From an uncultured Syntrophobacterales bacterium (lineage in GTDB: Bacteria > Desulfobacterota > Syntrophia > Syntrophales > UBA5619): 36,349 nucleotides of DNA. Made by a program: the position numbers and the translations under genes. The notes below the pieces were generated by a model, which saw only the letters and a program-made list of their open reading frames with translations, was not told where the DNA came from and searched no databases. Each line of letters opens with the position of its first letter. The first letter of the stretch is position 1. Of the stretch, positions 22,722 through 31,675 are shown piece after piece. Location: the NCBI GenBank assembly GCA_903928915.1, contig CAIYSL010000072.1, positions 1 to 36,349 on the forward strand, given 5' to 3'.

Positions 22722-24362
22722 ATGACCGACCGACAGGACGTTTCCCGCGAACCGCGCCCGTGGTTCGGATCGTGGCCCGGCCACATTGCCCGGAGCCTGG
22801 CCTACCCCGCTGTTCCCGCCTGGTGGATCCTGGAGCGGAACGTCGAGCGCTTCGCGGACCGCGACGCGGTCCTGTTTCTCCACCACGAAGACGCCTGCGA
22901 GCTCGACCGCCTGACCTACCGCGACCTCTGGGAGCGGGCCAACTCCCTGGCGGCTGGGCTGGCGGAGCTGGGGGTCCGCCCCGGAGACCGCGTGGGGACC
23001 CTGCTGCCGAACTCCCCCGCGCTGATCACCAGCTACTACGGCATCTGGATGGCCGGGGCGGCCGTCACGCCCGTGAACGCCCTCGCCGCGGAAAAGGAGG
23101 TCAGCCACCAGTTGCAGAACGCCGGGGCGAAGCTCCTGATCGCCGGCGAGACGATGGCCGAAACGGCCCTGGCCGCGGCCGGGAACCTGGGGCTGCGGGT
23201 CGTCCTCGCCCCGGTGGGTGAGGCTTGCCGGCCGGCGGGACGCGACATCATCCGCTTCGAGGAGCTGATCGCGAGCGGCCGGAAACGGCCGGCCGGCGTG
23301 GCCGTCGATCCGGGCGAGGACACGGCGGTCCTCCTGTACACCGGCGGGACCACGGGCGAGCCCAAGGGGGCGGTCCTGACCCACCGGAACATCGTGGCGA
23401 ACACCATCCAGTTCGCCGAGTGGTACGCCCTGGAGGCGGGCCGGGAAACCTTCGTCTGCACCATCCCCATGTCCCACAGCGGCGGCATGAGCGGCGTCAT
23501 GAACGTGCCGCTGTACGGCGGGGCAACCCTGATCGTGCTGAAGCGCTTCCTCGCCGAAACCGTGGCCCGGGTGATCGAGCAATACCGGGCCACGCGGTTT
23601 TTCGGCGTGCCCACCATGTTCGTGGCCCTGCTGGCGAGTGAAGCGGCCCGGTCCCGCGATATGACCTCGCTTAAGGCCTGCCGTACCAACGCCGCCCCGC
23701 TCCCGGCAGCGGTGAAGGAGCAGTTCGACGCCCTGATCGGCAGGGAGGTCCTCGTCGAGGGGTACGGCCTCACCGAGACGAGCCCCCTGACCCACGCCAA
23801 CCCCATCGGGCGGGCAAAGGCAGGCTCGATCGGGATTCCGCTGCCCGACACCGACGCCAAGGTGATTGACCTCGCCACCGGCGCCGACCTGCCCCCGGGC
23901 CGGGAGGGGGAGCTCCTGCTTCGGGGCCCGCAGGTCATGAAGGGATACTGGCGAAACCCCGCCGCCACCGAGCGGGCCCTGGCCGGCGGCTGGTTCCACA
24001 CGGGCGACGTGGTCCGGATGGACGAGGAGGGATATTTCTTCATCGTCGACCGTCTGAAGGACATGATCAACAGCGCAGGCTACAAGGTGTGGCCCCGGGA
24101 GGTGGAGGAGGTCCTGTACACCCACCCCGGCGTCCGCCTGGCCGCGGTGTTCGGGAGCCCGGACGACTACTACGGCGAGGCGGTAAAGGCCTGCATCGTC
24201 CCGAAGGAGGGAGCGGGGAAACCGCTCACGAAGCAGGAGATCACCGCCTTCTGCCGGGAACGGATGGCGGCCTACAAGGTGCCCAAGCAGGTCGAGTTCT
24301 GCGACAGCCTGCCCGTCAGCGCCCAGGGCAAGGTGCTGCGAAGACTCCTCAAGAGCGGCTGA
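22722..24362 (+). CDS. AMP-dependent acyl-CoA ligase
   Basis: The 546-residue enzyme starts at ATG 22722 after AGGAGAG. All ANL-superfamily motifs are present: the P-loop LLYTGGTTGEPKGAVLTHRN, the A5 motif GYGLTETSP, HTGDVVRMDEEGYFFIVDR (A7/A8), the hinge KDMINSAGYKVWPREVEE, and the C-terminal catalytic Lys in GKVLRRLL. It activates a carboxylic acid to its CoA thioester through an acyl-AMP. The sequence is closest in feel to medium/long-chain and aryl CoA ligases, but the substrate pocket cannot be assigned by eye. It is the last gene of the compact enzyme block and probably supplies the acyl-CoA to the neighbouring dehydrogenase. Confidence 0.92.
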   Translation: MTDRQDVSREPRPWFGSWPGHIARSLAYPAVPAWWILERNVERFADRDAVLFLHHEDACELDRLTYRDLWERANSLAAGLAELGVRPGDRVGTLLPNSPALITSYYGIWMAGAAVTPVNALAAEKEVSHQLQNAGAKLLIAGETMAETALAAAGNLGLRVVLAPVGEACRPAGRDIIRFEELIASGRKRPAGVAVDPGEDTAVLLYTGGTTGEPKGAVLTHRNIVANTIQFAEWYALEAGRETFVCTIPMSHSGGMSGVMNVPLYGGATLIVLKRFLAETVARVIEQYRATRFFGVPTMFVALLASEAARSRDMTSLKACRTNAAPLPAAVKEQFDALIGREVLVEGYGLTETSPLTHANPIGRAKAGSIGIPLPDTDAKVIDLATGADLPPGREGELLLRGPQVMKGYWRNPAATERALAGGWFHTGDVVRMDEEGYFFIVDRLKDMINSAGYKVWPREVEEVLYTHPGVRLAAVFGSPDDYYGEAVKACIVPKEGAGKPLTKQEITAFCRERMAAYKVPKQVEFCDSLPVSAQGKVLRRLLKSG

Positions 24363-24800
24363 CCGGGCGGCCCGGGCCGGGTGTTTCTTCGCCGGCCGGG
24401 AGCGAACCTCTCCACTCCGGCGGACGGACTTCCCGAGCGGGACCGAAATTCCCGCAGGGAAAAATGTATTGACGAATCCCGGCGGCCATAGTAAGGACCC
24501 AGACGGCGGGCGGTCCACCTCTCATTCGCTGCACCATGCCACGCGCAGACATCGCCCGACCTTCGAACCGCCGATTTTGTACCGCGCAGGTCGTGCAGAA
24601 AAACCCCGTAAGGAGAAACAGCGCCCGAAAATGATGCTTCACCCCCTGTGATAAACCGATTCGGTATGCGAAGCTCCCGTCCCAGCAGCGGGGCTTCCCG
24701 GCGAGGAAGAGTTCTCTTTTCTTGCATCCCCGCTCCCTTCCCCAAGACAGGGTTCGCGGGATGCGCTCCCGATCGATGACATTGAATGAGGAGGTGCCAG
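24363..24800 (+). promoter_or_regulatory. 438-base gap: weak promoter candidate and hairpin-rich leader of the ABC importer
   Basis: No gene is seen here. TTGACG (24469-24474) with TAAGGA 17 bases downstream (24492-24497) is a weak promoter candidate. Further on, GAAGC-T-CCCG pairs with CGGG-GCTTC (24670-24697), and GCATCCC pairs with GGGATGC (24724-24764, one bulge inside). The importer gene's GAGGAGG site follows. These stems could regulate importer expression or process the message; I do not recognise a known riboswitch. The GC-rich stretch just after the ligase gene has no T-run and is not a convincing terminator. Confidence 0.35.
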
Positions 24801-26339
24801 ATGAAAAGAAGAAAAGGTTGGGCATTCTGGGGAATCGTTCTGCTGATCGGCGGCATGCTCATCGCCGGCCCCACGCCTGCTGCGGCCGCCGCCCCCGCAG
24901 GCACCCTGAAAATGGCCATCCACTGGGGACTTTCGGCCGACTGGCTTGATCCGTCCAGCAACAGCGCGCTCATTCCCTCCCAGATCACCCTGTACCTCTT
25001 CCACGACGCCCTGTTCAAGCCCATGCCCGACGGCACCTACTCGCCCTGTCTGGCCGAGTCCTGGACCGTCAGCCCCGATGCGAAGACCTACGAATTCAAG
25101 CTCCGCCAGGGGGTGAAATTCCACAACGGCGACACCATGACCGCCGAGGACGTGATCTTCACCTACTGGAGGTACAAGGCCAACCAGGCGAAGATCATCC
25201 ACGACAAGACCGAGAAGGTGGAGGCCGTCAACCCCTACCTGGTCCGGTTCAAGTTCAAGGAGCCCTTCCCCGATTTCTTGGAGGCGATGCTGCCCGGGTC
25301 GACCACCATCGGCTGGATCGTGCCGAAAAAGTACGTGGAGAAGGTCGGGGAAGCCGGGTACAAGAAGGCGCCCGTCGGCGCGGGTCCGTACAAGTACGTG
25401 GAATTCGTTGCCGGCCAGCGGCTGATCGCCGAGGCCTTCGACGGGTTCTGGCGGAAGACCCCCTCGATCAAGCGGCTGGAGTTCTCCATCATCTCCGAGC
25501 CGGCCACGCGCCTGGCCATGGCCGGCAGGGGCGAGGTGGACATCGCCACCCTGATGCAGGGGGTGTTCTATGAGAACCTGAAGAAGGACCCGAAGCTCCG
25601 GATGCTGGCGCCGCTCAGCCCGTCGCGGTGGACCGTATACATGACCGCCCAGTGGGACCCCAAGTCCCCCTGGGCGAACCCCAAGGTGCGCAAGGCCGCG
25701 TCCCTGGCCATCGACCGCAAGACTCTGGCCGACATCCACATGCCCGGCTGCGGCCCGATCGGCGGGCTGCCCCTCGAGGGGGACGCGATGGGCGTGGAAT
25801 TGCCGCCGGACCCCTACGACCCGGCGCAGGCCAAGAAACTCCTGGCCGAGGCCGGCTACCCGAACGGCTTCCACGGCGGGAAGTTCTACCCCTATGAGGG
25901 GGGGTACTGGCCCTACGGCGAGCAGGTGGCCAATTACTGGAAGGCCATCGGGATCACCGTGGACACGGTGCTCCTCGACCGGCCCGCCTGGTTCGCGACC
26001 CGCCAGGGGGGCAAGATGAAAGGGGGGATCTTCATCGACAACATCCAGCCCGCGACGATCGGCGGCCGCCTGCTGTACCTCTTCGGCCAGACCGGCTACG
26101 GGAACTACCCCGACATCCTGGAGGTGTGGAGCAAGTACCAGAAGGAGACGTCGGCGAAGGTGCGGAAAGACCTGATCCAGAACATCCAGAAGATGATCTA
26201 CGACCGGACGATGTTCATCCCCCTCACCTCCACCAATTCGCCCGCCGCGGTCGGTCCCCGGGTGAAGGGAAACCCCTGGAAGATCCAGCCGCTGATCTGG
26301 TTTACGGCCCCCTTCGAGGACATGGAGCTGGTCAAGTAG
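24801..26339 (+). CDS. ABC importer substrate-binding protein, family 5 (peptide/nickel type)
   Basis: ATG 24801 follows GAGGAGG; the 512-residue product begins with a Sec signal peptide (KRRKGWAFWGIVLLIGGMLI... AAAAAPAG). The mature protein shows the SBP_bac_5 pattern: TLKMAIHWGLS near the N-terminus, CLAESWTVSPDAKTYEFKLR, GVKFHNGDTMTAEDVIF, VGAGPYKYVEFVAGQ and KVRKAASLAIDRKTLAD. Members bind di- and oligopeptides, nickel chelates, opines or other small solutes in the periplasm. The ligand cannot be read here. Genes for two permeases, two ATPases and an amidohydrolase follow in order, so the ligand is probably hydrolysed after import. Confidence 0.92.
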   Translation: MKRRKGWAFWGIVLLIGGMLIAGPTPAAAAAPAGTLKMAIHWGLSADWLDPSSNSALIPSQITLYLFHDALFKPMPDGTYSPCLAESWTVSPDAKTYEFKLRQGVKFHNGDTMTAEDVIFTYWRYKANQAKIIHDKTEKVEAVNPYLVRFKFKEPFPDFLEAMLPGSTTIGWIVPKKYVEKVGEAGYKKAPVGAGPYKYVEFVAGQRLIAEAFDGFWRKTPSIKRLEFSIISEPATRLAMAGRGEVDIATLMQGVFYENLKKDPKLRMLAPLSPSRWTVYMTAQWDPKSPWANPKVRKAASLAIDRKTLADIHMPGCGPIGGLPLEGDAMGVELPPDPYDPAQAKKLLAEAGYPNGFHGGKFYPYEGGYWPYGEQVANYWKAIGITVDTVLLDRPAWFATRQGGKMKGGIFIDNIQPATIGGRLLYLFGQTGYGNYPDILEVWSKYQKETSAKVRKDLIQNIQKMIYDRTMFIPLTSTNSPAAVGPRVKGNPWKIQPLIWFTAPFEDMELVK

Positions 26340-26445
26340 GAGCAGCGCAGGGATCTTCATCCGTTTGTCGATGCTGTCGCAGGGGCAGGGATACGGGGTG
26401 AAAGGCCCCGCCCCCGCCGCTGCGGGTTAGGTGTTTTGGGAGACG

Positions 26446-27363
26446 ATGAAACGATATATCATTCGGCGCTTTTTCCTGGGGATCATCGTTGTATGGATTG
26501 TATCCGTTCTGATATTCGGGGCCACCAGGATCGGCCCTGATCCTGCGCTCATGATCGCCGCCCCCGGGGCGGACGAGGCGGAGCTCAGCGCGATTCGGGA
26601 CCGCTTCGGCCTGAACGAGCCGCTGCCGTTCCAGTACGCCATCTTCATCAAGAAGGCCATCCAGGCCGACTTCGGCGAGTCGGTCTACTACGGCCTGCCC
26701 GTCGCGGAGATCCTCTGGCAGCGGCTGCCGGCTTCGCTGATGCTCGTGGGGGCCGCTACGCTCATTGCGCTCGGGTTCGGCATCTCGGCTGGCGTGTTGG
26801 CAGCCCGGAGACGCACGGGGTTCCTCAACAATTTTCTCCGGTGGTTTTCCTTCCTCGGCCTGTCGATGCCCAATTTCTGGATTGCGATGCTGTTCATCCT
26901 CATCTTTTCCGTGAAGCTGCAGATACTCCCCACCGGCGGGTACGGAACCTTCTGGCACCTGCTGATGCCGGCCTTTTCCTTGGGCTGGTATTTCAGCGCC
27001 GGGTACACCCGCATCACCGAGTCGTCGCTGCTGCAGGTCCTCAACAGCGAGTACATCAAACTCTGCCGGGTGAAGGGGCTGACCGAATTCGCCGTCGTGG
27101 GCAGGCACGCCCTGAAGAACGCGCTCATCCCCGTGGTCACCCTGGCGGGGATGAACATCGTCTTGATGATCTCGAGCGCTGTGGCCATCGAGATGGTGTT
27201 CGGCTGGCCGGGGCTGGGGCTCTTGATGTACCACGGAGCGGTCTACCGGGATTTCAACGTGGTGCAGGCGGTCATCCTGTGCATCTCCGTCCTGATGGTG
27301 TTCATGAACCTGCTGGTGGATATCCTCTACGCCTACCTGGATCCGCGCATCCGGTACGATTGA
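26446..27363 (+). CDS. ABC importer permease, DppB type
   Basis: The 305-residue membrane protein starts at ATG 26446 (GGGAG site). It has the DppB/OppB pattern: an N-terminal helix (MKRYIIRRFFLGIIVVWIVSVLIF), a periplasmic stretch with RFGLNEPLPFQYAIFI, then five more helices. The EAA loop that docks the ATPase reads EYIKLCRVKGLTEFAVVGRHALKN. Together with the next gene's product it forms the transmembrane channel of the importer. The 106-base gap before it contains a short GC hairpin (about 26394-26411) but no separate promoter that I can see. Confidence 0.92.
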   Translation: MKRYIIRRFFLGIIVVWIVSVLIFGATRIGPDPALMIAAPGADEAELSAIRDRFGLNEPLPFQYAIFIKKAIQADFGESVYYGLPVAEILWQRLPASLMLVGAATLIALGFGISAGVLAARRRTGFLNNFLRWFSFLGLSMPNFWIAMLFILIFSVKLQILPTGGYGTFWHLLMPAFSLGWYFSAGYTRITESSLLQVLNSEYIKLCRVKGLTEFAVVGRHALKNALIPVVTLAGMNIVLMISSAVAIEMVFGWPGLGLLMYHGAVYRDFNVVQAVILCISVLMVFMNLLVDILYAYLDPRIRYD

Positions 27364-27394
27364 GTAGCCACGGAGACGAAAAGAAGGAATCTGT

Positions 27395-28261
27395 ATGAGA
27401 GGGGAATTCTGGAACGAACTGAAGGATATCTGGCGGAGGGTCCCCAAGATCGCGGTGATCATCCTCCTGTTGCTGATCGTGACGGCGCTTTCCGCCGACT
27501 TTTTGGCGCTTCACGACCCGGAGATCGGCGACCCCCGGCAGCGGCTGCTGCCGCCCGCCTGGGAGGAGACGGGAAAGTGGAGCTACCCGCTGGGCACCGA
27601 CACGATGGGACGGGACGTCCTGAGCAGGCTGATTTACGGCTCCCGGGTTTCCCTGATCGTGGCCTTTGCCGCCGTCATCATCGCCGGCTGCATCGGGACC
27701 TTCCTGGGACTCCTGGCCGGGTTCTTCGGGGGGTGGGTGGATCAGGTCATCATGCGCTTCACCGATGCCTGGCTGAGCATCCCTACGGTCATGTTCGGCG
27801 TCCTGATGGCCGTCATCCTCGGTCCCGGGGTCTGGAATATCGTCATCATCCTGGGGGGAACGTTCTGGTCGCGGTACGCCCGGGTGGTCCGGGGCGAGAC
27901 GCTGAGCATGAAGACCCGGGATTTTGTTCAGCTGGCCAAAATCGCCGGCTGCGGGAAGGCCCGGATCATCTGGAAACATATCCTCCCTAACGTATTCAGC
28001 AGCGTCATTACCCTCTCGTCCCTGCAGATCGGGATCGTGATCGTCGTCGAGGCTTCGCTCACCTTCCTCGGGGTGGGGGTCCCGCCGCCCAAACCGGCCT
28101 GGGGACTGATGCTGTCGGAAGGGCGGGGAGGACTGCTCGCCGGCTACTGGTGGCTGGTCATCTTCCCCGGTGTCGCCATCGCCATGCTGGTCACCTCGTT
28201 CAACGTGATCGGAGACTGGCTCCGGCGGTACCTGGATCCTTTTTATCGCAATATAGAGTGA
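27395..28261 (+). CDS. ABC importer permease, DppC type
   Basis: The 288-residue protein starts at ATG 27395 after AAGAAGGA. It has an N-terminal helix (KIAVIILLLLIVTALSADFL), the DppC-type HPLGTD-like segment YPLGTDTMGRDVLSRLIYGSR, and five further helices. The EAA loop reads DFVQLAKIAGCGKARIIWKHILPN. It pairs with the DppB-type permease. The length and all motifs are complete. Confidence 0.92.
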   Translation: MRGEFWNELKDIWRRVPKIAVIILLLLIVTALSADFLALHDPEIGDPRQRLLPPAWEETGKWSYPLGTDTMGRDVLSRLIYGSRVSLIVAFAAVIIAGCIGTFLGLLAGFFGGWVDQVIMRFTDAWLSIPTVMFGVLMAVILGPGVWNIVIILGGTFWSRYARVVRGETLSMKTRDFVQLAKIAGCGKARIIWKHILPNVFSSVITLSSLQIGIVIVVEASLTFLGVGVPPPKPAWGLMLSEGRGGLLAGYWWLVIFPGVAIAMLVTSFNVIGDWLRRYLDPFYRNIE

Positions 28262-28267
28262 GCGGCC

Positions 28268-29245
28268 GTGGACAATAACACACTCCTGCACGTAACCGGG
28301 CTGAAGACCTATTTTTTCTCCTTCGCGGGGACGCGGATCGTCAAGGCGGTCGACGACGTATCGTTCGATATCCGCCGGGGGGACCGCCTGGCGGTGATCG
28401 GTGAATCGGGGTGCGGCAAGAGCACCGTCGCCGCCTCGCTGCTGCGCGTCCTGCCCCCCTCCGCCAAGACGGTAGGCGGTGAGATCCTCTTCGAGGGGGA
28501 GGACCTGCTGAAGAAGAGCAACCGGGAGATGAACGATATCCGGGGCAGGAGGATCGCCATGATCCTCCAGGACCCGATGATGTCCCTGGACCCCGTGTTC
28601 ACCATCGGACGCCAGCTCGGCGAAACCCTGGAGCGGCACACCCCGCTGCGCGGCGAATCCCTGCTCCGGCGGATCAAGGAGCTCCTGACGGCAGTGAACA
28701 TCCAGGAGCCCGAGCGGCGGATCAACCAGTGGCCCCACGAGATGAGCGGCGGGATGCGCCAGCGGATCGTCGGGTCGATTGCGCTGAGCTGCGAGCCGAA
28801 ACTGCTCATCTGCGACGAGGCGACGACAAACCTGGACGTAACCCTGCAACTCCAGTATCTGAACCTGCTCAAGGAGCTGCAGGAGAAAACCGGGGTCACG
28901 TTGGCGTTCATCACGCACAATCTCGGGATCGTGGCCGAGCTGTGCACAACGGTGATCGTCATGTATGCGGGGAAGATCGTGGAGCGCGCCCCGGTGATGG
29001 ATGTGTTCGATTCCCCGGCCCACCCTTACACGAAAGCCCTCCTGGATGCGGCGTTCGGCCTGCAAGACACGCGGAAGCGAAGGCCCATTCCCGGCGAGCC
29101 GCCCAACCTGGCCAACCTGCCGCCGGGATGCAGCTTTCATCCGCGCTGTATCCATGCGGACGACCGGTGCCGGAAGGAAGAACCGCCCGAAGCGGACATG
29201 GGGCCCGGACGGAGCGCCAAATGCTGGCATCCCGGCAAGGAATGA
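28268..29245 (+). CDS. ABC importer ATPase, DppD type
   Basis: The only good start is GTG 28268, six bases after the permease stop; 325 residues. Walker A is GESGCGKST, the Q-loop follows at ILQDPMMSLDP, the signature is MSGGMRQRI and Walker B is LLICDEATTNLD, with the switch His in FITHNLG. The C-terminal oligopeptide-transporter domain is complete (PGCSFHPRCIHADDRCRKEEPP). The four Cys of this domain may bind an Fe-S cluster, as shown for related peptide ABC ATPases. It energises transport from the cytoplasmic face together with the next gene's product. Confidence 0.92.
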   Translation: MDNNTLLHVTGLKTYFFSFAGTRIVKAVDDVSFDIRRGDRLAVIGESGCGKSTVAASLLRVLPPSAKTVGGEILFEGEDLLKKSNREMNDIRGRRIAMILQDPMMSLDPVFTIGRQLGETLERHTPLRGESLLRRIKELLTAVNIQEPERRINQWPHEMSGGMRQRIVGSIALSCEPKLLICDEATTNLDVTLQLQYLNLLKELQEKTGVTLAFITHNLGIVAELCTTVIVMYAGKIVERAPVMDVFDSPAHPYTKALLDAAFGLQDTRKRRPIPGEPPNLANLPPGCSFHPRCIHADDRCRKEEPPEADMGPGRSAKCWHPGKE

Positions 29246-29284
29246 GGGGGCTCGAATAACGACTCAGGATGAAGTGATGCAGCG

Positions 29285-30106
29285 ATGATGGAAAAAGCGG
29301 AATTTGATTATTTGCTCAAGATCAGGGACCTCAAGATGCATTTCCCGGTCAAGGCCGGGATCGTCATGGATCGGGTGATCGGATGGGTCAAGGCCCTGGA
29401 CGGTATCGATCTGACGATCAAACCGAGGCAGGTTCTGGGGATGGTGGGAGAGTCCGGAAGCGGGAAGACCACCCTTTCCAAGGCCTTGCTGCTGCTCGAA
29501 AAGCCGACGTGCGGGGAGATACTCTACGAGGGGAAGGACATCCATTCCCTGACCGGCCCGGATCTGAAGGCCTACCGTCGCACGATTCAGGCGGTCTTCC
29601 AGGATCCCTTTGCCTCGCTGAGCCCCCGTCTCAGGGTCCGGGAGATCATCTCGGAACCCCTGGAGGTATCCGGCACCCTGAGCAGGAAAGAGCTGGAGAC
29701 GAAGGCGCTGGAAGCGCTGCGAACGGTGGGTTTGGACACCGGACTGATAAAGGTCTACCCCCACGAACTGAGCGGAGGCCAGCGGCAGCGCGTAGCGATT
29801 GCGCGGGCCATCTCTACCGATTCGCGGATCATCATCCTGGACGAACCCACCTCGGCGCTCGACGTCTCCATCCGCCTGCAGATCATCCACCTGCTGATGG
29901 ACCTGCAGCAGAAGCTGGAGCTGAGCTACCTCTTGATCGGGCACGACCTGGCCATGGTGGCCTACATGTCCACGGACATCGCCGTCATGTACCTGGGAAA
30001 GATCGTCGAGTTGGGGGAGACGAAGGAGCTCCTGCAGAACACGGCCCATCCCTACACCCAGGCGCTGATCGCGGCCTCCCTGCCCGACCATCCCCGGCTG
30101 AAATAG
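29285..30106 (+). CDS. ABC importer ATPase, DppF type, cut by an in-frame TAG
   Basis: The 273-residue product starts at ATG 29285 (or the next codon, 29288). Walker A GESGSGKTT, the Q-loop VFQDPFASLSP, signature LSGGQRQRV, Walker B IIILDEPTSALD and switch His in LIGHDLA are intact, so the ATPase domain is complete. The frame stops at TAG 30104-30106, right after DHPRLK. Immediately beyond, the same frame continues for 54 codons with the typical C-terminal domain of the family (see 30107-30271). A full-length DppF is about 325 residues, so a single base change has most likely created a nonsense codon. Readthrough or a sequencing error are alternatives. The truncated ATPase might still work. 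Confidence 0.88.
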   Translation: MMEKAEFDYLLKIRDLKMHFPVKAGIVMDRVIGWVKALDGIDLTIKPRQVLGMVGESGSGKTTLSKALLLLEKPTCGEILYEGKDIHSLTGPDLKAYRRTIQAVFQDPFASLSPRLRVREIISEPLEVSGTLSRKELETKALEALRTVGLDTGLIKVYPHELSGGQRQRVAIARAISTDSRIIILDEPTSALDVSIRLQIIHLLMDLQQKLELSYLLIGHDLAMVAYMSTDIAVMYLGKIVELGETKELLQNTAHPYTQALIAASLPDHPRLK

Positions 30107-30271
30107 GAGCGGACGATCATCACGGGCGAAATCGCCAGCCCGCTCAACGTCCCCCCGGGCTGCCGGTTTCACCCCCGCTGTCCGGGAAGAAAACCGATCT
30201 GCGAGGAGAAGGAGCCGCCGCTGGTCGCCGTCGGGAACAATCACTGGGTCGCCTGTCACGTAGAAGGGTAA
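30107..30271 (+). pseudogene. Detached C-terminal domain of the DppF-type ATPase
   Basis: Following the TAG codon without any frame change, 54 codons encode ERTIITGEIASPLN, PPGCRFHPRCP, KPICEEKEPPLV and HWVACHVEG and end at TAA 30269-30271. These are the conserved Cys motifs of the oligopeptide/dipeptide-transporter C-terminal domain, matching the intact DppD neighbour (PGCSFHPRC... DDRCRKEEPP... CWHPG). The stretch has no start codon or ribosome site of its own, so it is expressed only if the TAG is read through. The 165 bases show no decay other than the stop, so the event is recent or the stop is suppressed. Confidence 0.85.
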
Positions 30272-30286
30272 GAGGGTGAGATAACA

Positions 30287-31615
30287 ATGGAGAAGGCAAC
30301 GGAAGCGGTGAAAGTTCTGAAGGGCGCCCGGCTGATCGATGGAAACGGCGGACCGGTGCTGCGCAAAGCTCTCGTCGTCATCGAAGGGGGGCGCATCAAG
30401 GCTATCGGCCCCGAAGGAAAGGTCTCGGTGCCGAAGGGGGCCGAGGTGATCGACATGAAGGCCTGCACGCTGATGCCGGGGCTGATGGACATCCACCTCC
30501 ACTGCTCGGCCCACAACCCGATCACCTATCAGAACTACCGGGTCGCCCAGTTGGAGGCCACCCCTCCCCTCCAGATGCTCACCACCCTTCTGCACCAGCA
30601 GATCATGCTCGAGATGGGCTTCACGACCCTCCGGGACAACCCCTGGCCGAACGCCTACGGCGGCCATAATTCGACGGAGCTGGTCGCCCTGCGCGATGCG
30701 GTGGAGGCGGGCATCTTCGCGGGTCCGCGGCTGGTGGTGGGGGGATACGCCACCATGACCGGTTCGCATCTGGATCTGATCGTGCCCCGCGGCTGCCGCC
30801 GGGAGCCCGACGCCACGGCCGACGGTCCCTGGGAACTTCGCAAGCTCGCCCGGAAGCAGCTCCGGACCGGCGTCGACTTCATCAAGACCTGCGCCTCGGG
30901 CGGCGGCGGCACCGACAAGGAAGCGCCGGACGTGCGGAACATGACCCAGGAGGAGCTCGACGCGGTCGTGGACGAGGCGCACGCCCTGGACAAGCACTGC
31001 GCCTGCCACTGCTTTACCGCCGCCGCGCAGAAGATGGCCATCAAGGCCGGGGCCGACACGATCGACCACTGCGTGTTCACCGACGATGAGGCGATCGAGA
31101 TGCTGGTCAGCGAGAAGAAGTTCATCGTGCCGACGCTCCTGCACCGCTCCGACCGCGCCCTGGAGGTGCGGAGGAAGATCGGGACCTCGGAATTCACCCT
31201 GAAGAAGATGAAGATGCTCCAGCAGCACACGAAAGAAACCTTCCAGCGGTACCTCACGGCAGGGGTCAGGATCGCCATGGGGACCGACATGGCGCTCGAC
31301 CCGGAGATGGGGGCCAACGCCCAGGAGCTCGAGATCTACGTGGACTACGGGATGACCCCGATGGAGGCGATCCAGACGGCCACGAAGAACACCGCCGAGG
31401 CGATCTGGCTGGGGAAGGTGACCGGAACGCTCGAACCGGGGAAGTATGCCGACATCATCGCGATCGACGGCGACCCCTTGCGGGACATCCGTCTCCTCCA
31501 GGACAAGGAAAAGATCAAGATCGTGATGAAGGAGGGCACGGTCTTCGTGGACCGGCGGCCGGGGCACCGGAAGCTCGTCATCCACGATGAAGCCTGGGGC
31601 TGGAAGCGGCTCTGA
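30287..31615 (+). CDS. Metal-dependent amidohydrolase (prolidase/imidazolonepropionase-like)
   Basis: The 442-residue protein starts at ATG 30287, with an AGAGGGTGAG site. Amidohydrolase-superfamily ligands are present: MPGLMDIHLHCSAHN (His-X-His), VDFIKTCASGGGG with the probable carboxylated Lys, CACHCF (metal His), TIDHCVF (second His) and MGTDMALD (catalytic Asp). The C-terminal beta-sandwich (GKVTGTLEPGKYADIIAIDGDPL) returns to pair with the N-terminal strands. The FIKT...GGG form occurs in the subgroup of Xaa-Pro and N-acyl-amino-acid carboxypeptidases. Next to a peptide-type importer, it probably hydrolyses the imported compound at an amide or cyclic amide bond. It closes the transcription unit before the terminator at 31676. 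Confidence 0.9.
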   Translation: MEKATEAVKVLKGARLIDGNGGPVLRKALVVIEGGRIKAIGPEGKVSVPKGAEVIDMKACTLMPGLMDIHLHCSAHNPITYQNYRVAQLEATPPLQMLTTLLHQQIMLEMGFTTLRDNPWPNAYGGHNSTELVALRDAVEAGIFAGPRLVVGGYATMTGSHLDLIVPRGCRREPDATADGPWELRKLARKQLRTGVDFIKTCASGGGGTDKEAPDVRNMTQEELDAVVDEAHALDKHCACHCFTAAAQKMAIKAGADTIDHCVFTDDEAIEMLVSEKKFIVPTLLHRSDRALEVRRKIGTSEFTLKKMKMLQQHTKETFQRYLTAGVRIAMGTDMALDPEMGANAQELEIYVDYGMTPMEAIQTATKNTAEAIWLGKVTGTLEPGKYADIIAIDGDPLRDIRLLQDKEKIKIVMKEGTVFVDRRPGHRKLVIHDEAWGWKRL

Positions 31616-31675
31616 GCCGACACTTCCCCGGGAACCGTCCGGAACGCCCATACGGCGTAATCGATACCCCGCTTC

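Noticed and set aside
24363-24420. GC-rich stem after the CoA ligase as an intrinsic terminator
   Set aside because: The arms pair imperfectly and no T-run follows.
30104-30106. TAG as pyrrolysine or another recoded amino acid
   Set aside because: TAG is the normal terminal stop of many genes here (for example at 2796, 4413, 7852, 10901, 20208, 26337 and 33828), no pyl genes or insertion element are seen, and ABC ATPases are not known pyrrolysine proteins. Readthrough is kept only as an alternative.
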